Shown: one piece after another, positions 23,640 to 32,949 of the stretch
How the letters are laid out: the number at the start of each line of letters is the position of its first letter
How positions within the stretch are numbered: the first letter of the stretch is position 1
Position numbers and translations under genes: made by a program
Assembly: GCF_026151205.1 (NCBI RefSeq)
Contig: NC_087082.1
Coordinates: forward strand, 8,626,901-8,690,900
Length of the DNA stretch: 64,000 nucleotides
Source of the DNA: Bolinopsis microptera
Taxonomy: Eukaryota > Ctenophora > Tentaculata > Lobata > Bolinopsidae
Direction of reading: 5' to 3'
The notes under the pieces: model-generated
Databases searched by the model: none
Seen by the model: the letters and a program-made list of their open reading frames with translations, nothing else
Told to the model about the DNA's origin: nothing

Positions 23640-26600
23640 TCATAATAATTCATCGTGTTTTCCTGAAAGTAATTAAAAGAGGTCCGTTGGCCGTTGCAGT
23701 CAGCTGTTCATCTTGGGTCAGCGTTCAACCACATAATCAAATTAATGACCACGAGCATGTTTAAACAAACTGCGAAATTTGATAGCAGCTATCAAATAAC
23801 AAATTCTACAACACCTAAATAAAAAACAAAGCACAATTCCCTACCTTTATAGACTCTAGAGTCGTCGAAGTCAGGACAGCGTATGACGGTTTGCAGCGAG
23901 ACAACAGTATAGAGAAAGAGCAGGAGGACACAAGGCCACACCGGTATGAGAAGCGCCCAGTACCTGGGCAGGAAGAGAGGCTAACAAATCCACCACTAAC
24001 GGTCTTATAATTTAGAGCTGTTTACTTGAAACATGAGATCAGATTCACGTCGTGAAGTTTTAAAACGACTTATCTGATTATATTTCCCGTGTTGGTAAAT
24101 ACCACGTTCACACGGTAACAATGTTGGAATGAAATGAAGTTATGTAACTTACTTTTGTGGGTAGTAAGTGAAGCCAAGAGTTTGCAGAAGATCGGTTGGT
24201 AAGAGCGCCCAAACGATATAAACACCTAAAAATAGATACCGTTTACAATAAGCAGTCGATTGTAACCATCCCTAACCACAGCAGAGAATTTAAACAAAGC
24301 TTTGAAACCATTATGATTGTATATATGTACATTTGAAGTGTACGGTGTACCCAATGGCCGTGAATGGTAATCGTCTGTTAGATCTTTCCGCCTTATATAT
24401 ATTAGGCTTGTTTGTAGTTAGCGCGTGAACGTAAAAGGAGCCACAATCCCACTAATTTCGATCTAGCTTTTCGTCCGAACGTCGCGTAACGTACTTGCGC
24501 GCACCATCATACCCAAAACTTTTGCTTCGCGCCGTACAAAAAACACATGATTTCCTCGGCCACACAGTAGATGTTTTCTTCTCAGAATTGTGAGCGAATG
24601 TCGCCCCATACCAGTTCAGATAGAAAAAGTTAGGTCCGTGCGCAAATGTTACAATTTTGGCGCTGATAAAAATGTTCGGCAACCAAATGTTGAACAGATA
24701 AACTGTCATAGTCCAGGCAAGCAATTTACCGACATGGATCATGTTTGAGTAATTAGATTTCTGCAATACATTGTTACAGTTCGGATGAAAAATAGTGCTC
24801 GAGACCTAATTCGAACCCGGACCTTCTTCTAGTATAGGGCGACATTTGCTTACAATTCTGGGAAATAAACCGGGCGACATTTATACAATTTTGCTAGAAC
24901 ACCTCCTCCGGCCACAAATAGGTGGACAGGACAAATTATTCGTGCAAATTAGATGATTCAGTATTAGCAGAAACCGCAACAGAGACGATGTCATAGGGCA
25001 ATATCATAGGGCAATTGCCAACATAATAGACTTTGCTCCCATCTTCGATGAACAGTTAGAGATAGTTGATAAACTTTCATTAGCGTGTCAACAATAAATG
25101 AATGACAGATATAAAGTAAGACAACTCTATGTTATCCTTTAAATTTTGAGAGAGTAGTTATTCGTCAGTAGCGGTCAATGATATTGGATGTTTGGTCATG
25201 TGTTAAGATTGAATTATTGTACTTAACATTTTCATTTCTAAAGGTATCAAAAAGTTCAAGCAGGAGTGGAGGCTATCGACTATAAATTAAGGTGCACACT
25301 GTACATCCATAAATTTAACTTTGAGTAATTTTGTGAATCTTAAAGAGTTAGCATTAACAATATATCAGTGAAGATCAAGTTAGCAGTTGCCTCGAAGACT
25401 TGTTAATTTCACAAGCTGGTACATTTCACTTATATAATGTTGTTTCCTTGATTTACAAGCTTTGAGATTTATTATATATAAGAGCTCAACAAAGTATCGC
25501 AAATTACAAGCAGGATACATTAATTTCAGACGGCAATTAAATTAATATGTAAATACTATGCTACATTATGTTCCGTTGAAATGTAATAAACAAGCCAAAA
25601 TACGAGCACTGATGTTTCACATGGTTGAGATAAATAATATTTTACTATACAATAACTCAGTATAACCTCTATATACCGTGAACCTCTCTATACCGTGCTC
25701 ATTCCTTTTCCCGATCTGTAGCCCAGTTTAGGTTATAATACTGTATTATACCCATTATGTATAGAGAGAGTATCATTAGCACAGATCATGCCCAGCTTGG
25801 GTACACAATTACGTGACCCCAGCTGAACTACATGAGTCACATGACCAGGTTACAGAGGTCACGTGATCAATGAGCCCACACCAATGGGCAGTTTTTCTAT
25901 ATGACAATGGAATTTAACTCAACTTGTTTCGATTGCAATGAAGTGACGTGTTAAAAGTTTCAAAATAGTTTCAATACACGCAAATTCTTAGTAATACAAT
26001 ATGTTTTATTATCTATATTTCAAGTTCCAGAAAATTGACAGCGGGTATAATGTATATCCTATCGGTCTATGGGGGGCTTTTTAAGCAAAAACGCCCAATT
26101 TGTGTATTATCCTGTCCAATTTAACGTTCGGTCGACGTATTTTTTGCTTCCAAAGGGGGCGGCAAATAGCTGTAGACTGTAGAGTGCGACAAAAAGGAGG
26201 CCCGACCTTTTTGTGTATTTTTTTAGGACCAAGTCCAATAAAATTTTGGGCCGGCAAACAACTTTTACCACGATGTTTGGTAGAGTAGTAGGGTGGTGAA
26301 GTAAAAAATGTTGGGAGAGCCAGCCAGTATCACTGTCAAGTGAACAACCCACCGAGGACAAAATGTAATCCAAAAATCTTTGTGATGTGTTAGCATACCA
26401 TCCTAATTTTAAAAGCTGTGATTTAATGCACATATGATTTGTAAATCTCAAGTAGTAAATCACGTACTGTCTTGCCCTGGGATTCGGCCAATTCTAAAAA
26501 TTTTGTGTAAACTATGCTTTGCAGTCAATTTAAGTAAGAAATCAGAGATTCTTATCTTGGCTTAAATGGTAGTAAATTAATTTATTATTACAAATAATAA

Positions 26601-28022
26601 TGCAATTATTATAATACATTTTGCCATTACTACAATATTTATGGATTTAATAGGATTACTTCGAAAGTGTCAAAATTTTATGGAACAAAATAAGAAGCAT
26701 TATCAAAAGTGATGCATTCCGCAGATGAAAATTTTTCATATCTAAAGACACGATTAGGGTACTGAAAGTTCTATTCCCAAAGAAAGCTTTGATATTTATA
26801 TCTTATATTCTGGATTCTGATGATTTTTTGTTTATAAACAAAAAATCATCAGAATCCAGAATATAAGATGAGATTTTTGAAAGATTTTTGAAGAGGAGCT
26901 TTTCTGTCGTCCCCTTGACCGAAATTTCGCGGTTTTGACTGAAATTTTGACCGGTGTCCAATCAGTGAGGTCGGTGAGAGTGACACGTCATGTCACCATC
27001 ATGGCCAAGGTACTGAAGGCAGTATATCTGAAGAAAAACTTTGATGCAATGAAAATTTGAATATGTCCTACTGGTAGGACATATTCGAATTTCAGCTCTC
27101 TGCGACCCAAATTTCACTGTTTTGACTGATTTTTTGTTGAATGACCATCTTACAGTGCAGGGTCACTGAGGATGGAACAAGACACGATTGAGGTACTCAA
27201 AGTTCTATTCGCAAAGAAAGCTTTAATAAACGGAATATCATCAGAATATAATAAAGAGATTTTGGAAAATTTTTTAAGGAGATTTTCTGCCGTCCCCTAG
27301 ACTGAAATTTCGTGGTTTTGACCAGTGACCAATCATTGAGGTCGATGAGAGTGACACTAGTCGCCATCAAGGTACTGGAAGCAGTATATCCAGAGAAAAC
27401 TTTGATGCAATGAAAATTTTCAAATTTCAGCTTTCCGCGACCCAAATTTCACTGTTTTTACTGAATTTTTCTAGCAAAGTCACTGAGTATAGGCATATTA
27501 CAAAACACGATTGCAGTACTGAAAGTTCTATTCTCAAAGAAAGCTTTGATAAACGAAAAATCATCAGAATATATCAATTTCTCATGTGTTTCATAACAGG
27601 TTCAAATCATTCTGCTGAAATTGGACATGGAGTGTGGAATACAGATTGTTTCTTACAAGTTTATTTCTACAGAAGTCCACTATGACTAGCAATAATAATA
27701 TTATGGTCTGTAATAATACATTCTAGGTTATAATTTCAAAAGGGGGAGGCGACCGCCTTCCCCCCTGCGCACGCCCATGTTGAAATTCAGACTTTAAGCG
27801 GCTGTATTAATTAATTTGCATAAATTTCGGGGATATTTCTTAAAGTAACCATCAACCCAATAGTTTTGTGAGTAATTAAATTATAATAAAAGTAATCAAT
27901 CATGGAGCTAAAATAAATCGAAACTTACTGATGATAATATAAGATGCTAGGTACACGAAGAATCCGATAACAGCTAACAATGGATCGCAATGCGGTTGTA
28001 GCTTAAACAATCCAAAGAACAT
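23640..28022 (-). CDS. PIGP: PIG-P-like subunit of GPI N-acetylglucosaminyltransferase
   Basis: Small ER membrane subunit of the complex that starts GPI-anchor synthesis (transfer of GlcNAc to phosphatidylinositol). Exons: 27929-28022 (start MFFGLFKLQ; first membrane helix VIGFFVYLASYIII), 24153-24225 (VYIVWALLPTDLLQTLGFTY then YPQK), 23845-23963 (YWALLIPVWPCVLLLFLYTV, second helix), and a short last exon 23640-23662. Phases agree at all junctions. The combination of VYxxWA, LGxTYYPQKYWA and two helices is diagnostic of PIG-P. The last exon encodes GKHDELL before TGA. It has a good acceptor but is short, and the C-terminus of known PIG-P is longer, so the end is uncertain. Predicted length is 102 residues against about 130-160 in vertebrates. 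Intron 1 is 3.7 kb and repeat-rich. Confidence 0.85.
26750..27590. repeat. Degenerate ~320-430-bp tandem repeat in PIGP intron 1
   Basis: Three diverged copies of a block containing a CGATT-GTACTGAAAGTTC-type start, AAAGAAAGCTTTGAT, ATCATCAGAATA and CCGAAATTTCG-type sequence begin near 26753, 27186 and 27508. The first copy contains the 70-bp palindrome. Confidence 0.6.
26800..26869. repeat. Perfect 70-bp palindrome
   Basis: Left arm 26800-26834 (begins ATCTTATATTCTGGATTCTG) and right arm 26835-26869 are exact reverse complements with no spacer, centred on TTTATAAA. A second, smaller palindrome, GAATATGTCCTAC-TG-GTAGGACATATTC, lies at about 27058-27086. Confidence 0.92.
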
Positions 28023-28483
28023 TTACATGTACTACCTGTAGTGAATAAGTTACGGATTAAACATTCATAAGAATTAAAATATAAACAGGATAGAGAATGA
28101 GCAGTTAATCACAGAAAATATATTTTTATCAAAGACAAAAAGGTCGACAGACGACAAGCAAGGGATTAAGAATAATGGAGCATCACATAGCCACTATTTG
28201 AAACAGTCTGCAATCCTACGACAGGTCTATTAATTTACACGCTAGTACCTGCTTCACCCACATGCCTTTGAGGGCACAAATTAGTATAATATCTAGATAT
28301 TGTACTAATCTGTACTCTATCCGCTCCACAATCTCCATCTATCATGGCTTGGGCAATAAATGCAATACCATCGATTATAGATTCTAGCATATATGATACA
28401 AAGAAAACTCCATTTACGGACGTGAGGAGAGTTAGGAATCCTCCAACTAAATTAAATCAATTCCTTCTGTAACGTCCTGAATA

Positions 28484-31040
28484 AATAAAGCCATTTATAA
28501 CATTGTCAATCGTGAGCTTGACAGACACCAGAATACTCCTCTCCCGGAGTCAGAAGATGTACCAAAACTGTGCAGTGATTTCAATCACTTTTTCAACGAG
28601 AAGATCAAGAAGATCAGAAAAGATTTCCCTGATATAGAAGATTTTGATGTCGACAAGCACATGACAGTCTCGAGTAAAGAGATCAATTCTCAAGATCACT
28701 TATGTGAATTTGATCCATGCACAGAGGAAGAGCTGTCTGACATCATTAAGGAAAGTGGGATCAAGTTTGCACCATCTGATTTCCTTCCAACATCGATTCT
28801 CAAAGATAACATCACAAACTTTATTCCTGTCTTATGCGAACTGGTCAACCAGTCCCTAACCAAGGGTACATTTGAGGGCCTGAAAACGGCTGATATAATA
28901 CCAACCATTAAAGACCACTGTAAACTTGATCCTAATGACTTCAAGAGCTATCGACCTATTTCCAACCTCTCTTTTCTCGGTAAACTGATCGAAAGAGTTG
29001 TGCTAAAAAGGTTAAATGACCACTTGGTTAAAAACGATCTCAATGTTCCTCAACAATCTGCCTATAAAAAGTTTTACTCTACTGAGACCATCTTGTTGAA
29101 AGTAACAAATGACCTACTTCTGGCATGTGATAGCAAATCCTCCACTGTTCTTATGATGCTTGATCTATCTGCAGCCTTTGACACAGTAGAACATAGAAAG
29201 TTGCTCAAGATTCTTTCTGAAGAGTTACATATCAGAGGAACTGCTCTTAAGGGGGCCGGGGGGGGGGGGGGGGGGTCTTCATCAAAATTTTCTCGAAATT
29301 GATTTTATAGTTGTTTCTGATAGAGAGGAGTGATATCTATCAGCTGCTTTTGGTCCCATGGAAAAATATTGTTCCTAGCCAAAATTATCGCCAGTCAAAG
29401 GTCAGCGCTCATGTGTAATTGTATTGCGCGAGCGATTTTCAATCGCGCGCCCTGAAAATCGAGTCTAAAAATCTATCTTCTCCTACATTTTTTGAGCAAT
29501 CACCCTGAAACTTTCAGGATATGTTCTAGGGATCATTTAGAAGATATCTGTCGAGCCGAATTTTGAGATAGGCCTTAGAAGATTTTTTATTCAATTTTGA
29601 AAATCTTGGACCTGGAAAAATCGTAAAAAAATGAGGTCCAAGATTTTCAAAATTGAATAAAAAATCTTCTAAGGCCTATCTCAAAATTCGGCTCGACAGA
29701 TATCTTCTAAATGATCTATAGAACATATCCTGAAAGTTTCAGGGTGATTGCTCAAAAAATGTAGGAGAAGATAGATTTTTAGACTCGATTTTCAGGGCGC
29801 GCGATTGAAAATCGCTCGCGCAATACAATTACACATAAGCGCTGACCTTTGACTGGCGATAATTTTGGCTAGGAACAATATTTTTCCATGGGACCAAAAG
29901 CAGCTGATAGATATCACTCCCCTCTATCAGAAACAACTATAAAATCAATTTCGAGAGAATTTTGATGAAGACCCCCCCCCCCCCCGGCCCCCTTAAATGG
30001 TTTAAAAGCTTCTTAGTAGGACGAACTCAAAGAACTAGGGTAGGCTCCACGACAAGTGATACAATCATTCTTGAATTTGGTGTACCACAAGGTTCAGTGT
30101 TAGGACCAGTTTTGTTCAACATATACATCCGATCTCTGTATAGGACTATAGAGGAATCTGGATTCAACGTGCAAGGATTATATGCAGATGACCACCAGGT
30201 ATACAAAACCTTCAAACCTTGTGATCAGGTTAATGTTTTGGGTATTCAACTTGTAAATTGCGCCAGGACCATACAGCGCTGGATGGTTGAATACTGCCTA
30301 CAACTCAACCCAGGAAAAACCCAAATACTTGTGATTGCCTCACCTCATGTGTTGAATCAGATATCTTTAGGAGGAGTACAGCTGTCAAATGACACGTGTA
30401 TCAGATTTGTCAGCACAACAAAAAATCTTGGTGTGCAAATCGACCATCACCTTACCTTTGAGCCTCAAATCATGTCCCTAAAAAAACATTGTTTTAGACT
30501 CCTCAGGAATATTATCAGAAGAAAGTATCTTTTTAGTAAAGCTCAGCTTAAGCTTATTGTTAATAGCATTATTGTCTGCAAATTGGATTACTGCAACGCC
30601 CTATACTTTGGAATCAGTGACTACCTCATCCATCAGCTTCAACTCATTCAAAATGCTGCTGCTAAAGCAATAGTAGGACTATTAAACATGATCATTTAGG
30701 AGATACTCTGAAAGACCTTCATTGGCTGCCTATCAGCTACAGAATTCAGTACAAATTATTACTTCTTGTTTATAAATGTCTAAATGGCATGGGACCAGAT
30801 TATTTAAGTACAATGTTTAAATTTGCAAACTATAATCATCTTGTCTATTTGACTGAACCTAGAGTGCACACACAATATGGAGAAAGATCTTTTCAGAAAG
30901 TTGGCCCTAAATTATGGAATGAACTACCATTTGAGATTAAGAATTGTACAACATTGGACTCTTTTAAAGTGTATCTGAAAACATTTCTTTTCAAACGTGC
31001 TCATAATATTGTTTTAAACTATTTTCACAACTACAATTAA
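28484..31040 (+). pseudogene. LINE A reverse transcriptase, split by a transposon and one frameshift
   Basis: RT motifs in order: YRPISNLSFLGKLIERVVLK, then MLDLSAAFDTVEHRKLL (first catalytic Asp), the insertion, GVPQGSVLGPVLFNIYIRSL, and GLYADDHQVY (YADD). The insertion at 29251-29992 plus one TTAA breaks the frame. Taking it out arithmetically (746 bp) puts both halves in the same frame. A further frameshift near 30690 separates the C-terminal part (LHWLPISYRIQYKLLLLVYK) from the rest, so the copy is dead even without the insertion. Confidence 0.88.
29251..29992. mobile_element. 742-bp near-perfect palindromic element with TTAA duplication
   Basis: Flanked by TTAA at 29247-29250 and 29993-29996. 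It begins GGGGGCC then 18 G, and ends 14 C then GGCCCCC. The arms of about 360 bp are inverted copies by eye, differing mainly in the homopolymer length and a few bases, with a 20-nt spacer at 29614-29633. There is no ORF. TTAA is used by piggyBac and Kolobok elements. The G-rich start does not match the usual piggyBac CCY end, so Kolobok-like is as likely. It is non-autonomous and could fold into one long hairpin. Confidence 0.9.
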
Positions 31041-31056
31041 ATACATTTATTGAGGT

Positions 31057-32949
31057 ATGATCCCGAGCCTCAAAGCTATGAAAAATGACAAGGCTGCAGG
31101 CCAAACGCCCAGCAGTGAAGAAGCAGAGAAAAAGATAAAGAAGCCCTCAGAAAAAGGTACTGTTAAAATAAAAAAACCTATACTAAAGATTAAAGATGTT
31201 TCTAAAGATGTTTCTAAAGATATTTCTAAAGATGTTTCTAAAGATTTTTCTAAAGATTTTTCTAAAGATTCTAAAGCCCCCCTAAAGAAAAGTGCCATTA
31301 ACCCAAAAACAGTCCCCAAGTTTAATCTCAAAGGGCTGTGTTGTCGGTGTAAAAGTGATAACATGGCCTATGAGTCCATTTCTTGTCAGATATGTAAAGA
31401 CGTTTTCCACGCATGTTGTAAGGATAAGGCTGGCACACTTATGCCCACGTCTATTTGTTCACGGACTTTCCTGACGAATATTTTGCCAGTAATTCACAAA
31501 CACGGTAATACATATTCTCAAAGATATGGTGACTTTGGCTGGACATGTCCTAACTGTAAGAAAGCTCTCCTTGCAAAAACTGCTGTTAAAACTGCGGACT
31601 CAACTTGCAATACAAGCATGGACAGCACCAAGAGTGTGGCTAGCACCAAGAGTGTGGCTAGCACTGAAAGTGTGGCTAGCACTGAAAGTGGGACTACTAC
31701 CACTACTGATACAACTTCAAGCAATGGAGATGAGAAGGCATTGATTGAAACTTTGAGCAATTTTAAAGTAAGTTTACTGTCAAGTGTAGAAGAACTTATT
31801 TCCATCAAACTTAAATCACACATAGATTCTTTGCTCACAGAAGTACCAAATCTTACACGAAGATCCAGCACCCCTAGTAGTGCATCATCTATCCCTAGTA
31901 GTGCATCAGCCCTAGCCCTGCAAACACCTAGTTCTTTAATTGCTTCCCCAATGAAGACTACCAGTTCACTTTCATCTTCAAAGAGCTACAGTGCTGCGTT
32001 GTCTCCTGAATCGGCTATAGATAGCTCCACTAGTACTGCTACTGAGAACTACATAGAACTAACTAAGAAGGAAACTCCTATGCAAAAACTTCCCTCTGGC
32101 AATATCCATAATAATTCTCCTGATAATCATGTTATCGTCCTCAATGTAGAAGCTAGTAATACTAATCTTGAGGAAGCAGGGAAGCTAGCTAGTAAAGCCC
32201 TTGGTACAATACCCATGATCTTCTTGACCCCTAAACCAAAGACAGGCAAAATTGTTATCTCCTTCCCTTCAGAAAAAGATAGAGAGGATGGGAAAATAGC
32301 CCTCGCAAACTCATCAGCTGTAACTTCGTCCAAAATCACTGTTAATGATGCAAAGAAAATGTTCCCGAAAGTCACAGTTACGAATATCCCAAACAACTTA
32401 ATCTCCCACATTGTCTCTGAAAATCTATCAGTTCCTGAATTTCGAGAAAAGGTTAAAACCTTTATGGAATTGAAGCTTCTGGAAAAGAATCAATATGTTA
32501 AAGATTTGGTGACTAAGCATGATAGAACATTTAAAGTTGTGTATGTCAATTATGGAAGAGACTACACTACTGTTGGGATTAAAGTGTCTCCTGACATAAG
32601 GCATTTCCTGTTAAACAATCAGTCCATTTACATAGGAAATTCCAGATGTAAAGTAGTTGATAGATTTGATCTTAAGCAGTGCTTCCGATGTCAGAAACTG
32701 GGACACATTTCATCTCAGTGCAACGAAACTGATGTTATTTGCATGTATTGTAGTGCATCACACATAACACGGGCTTGTCCCTACAAAGAGGTCAGAAGAA
32801 GTCACAGATGCACCAACTGCTCACACTCCACCTATGAATCATACAGAGAATCTTGTAACACCCATCACTCTGGTGCTGAAAACTGTCCCATAATAATGCT
32901 GGAGAAAGAGAGTCTTAGACAAAGAACAGAGTACTCAAAAAACATGTGA
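31057..32949 (+). CDS. LINE B ORF1 protein: PHD finger plus C-terminal zinc knuckles (630 aa)
   Basis: ORF1-type RNA-binding protein expected to coat the element RNA. Lys-rich N-terminus with KDVS/KDFS repeats (residues about 45-68). PHD-like finger from GLCCRCKSDN to WTCPNCKKAL (about 92-172). Ser/Thr-rich linker with STKSVA repeats. Helical segment (SVEELISIKLKSHIDSLL). Then C-terminal CCHC motifs CFRCQKLGHISSQC and CMYCSASHITRAC (about 541-580) and more Cys/His pairs. PHD-bearing ORF1 proteins are known in CR1-clade LINEs. The start could be 31057 or the next ATG at 31078. The final codons TCA AAA AAC ATG TGA contain a slippery heptamer. Confidence 0.88.
   Translation: MIPSLKAMKNDKAAGQTPSSEEAEKKIKKPSEKGTVKIKKPILKIKDVSKDVSKDISKDVSKDFSKDFSKDSKAPLKKSAINPKTVPKFNLKGLCCRCKSDNMAYESISCQICKDVFHACCKDKAGTLMPTSICSRTFLTNILPVIHKHGNTYSQRYGDFGWTCPNCKKALLAKTAVKTADSTCNTSMDSTKSVASTKSVASTESVASTESGTTTTTDTTSSNGDEKALIETLSNFKVSLLSSVEELISIKLKSHIDSLLTEVPNLTRRSSTPSSASSIPSSASALALQTPSSLIASPMKTTSSLSSSKSYSAALSPESAIDSSTSTATENYIELTKKETPMQKLPSGNIHNNSPDNHVIVLNVEASNTNLEEAGKLASKALGTIPMIFLTPKPKTGKIVISFPSEKDREDGKIALANSSAVTSSKITVNDAKKMFPKVTVTNIPNNLISHIVSENLSVPEFREKVKTFMELKLLEKNQYVKDLVTKHDRTFKVVYVNYGRDYTTVGIKVSPDIRHFLLNNQSIYIGNSRCKVVDRFDLKQCFRCQKLGHISSQCNETDVICMYCSASHITRACPYKEVRRSHRCTNCSHSTYESYRESCNTHHSGAENCPIIMLEKESLRQRTEYSKNM
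32937..32949 (+). promoter_or_regulatory. Candidate -1 frameshift site at the LINE B ORF1/ORF2 junction
   Basis: A AAA AAC at 32937-32943 is in ORF1 phase (TCA AAA AAC ATG TGA). A -1 slip moves directly into the ORF2 frame, which is open from 32919. ORF2 has no ATG before the endonuclease domain. Only a weak hairpin (GAAG/CTTC) follows. Termination-reinitiation at ATGTGA is the alternative. Confidence 0.65.

Noticed and set aside
24452-24766. 104-codon minus-strand ORF in PIGP intron 1
   Set aside because: No motif and an odd composition. Nearby GTTCGAA looks like a tRNA B box but has no A box.
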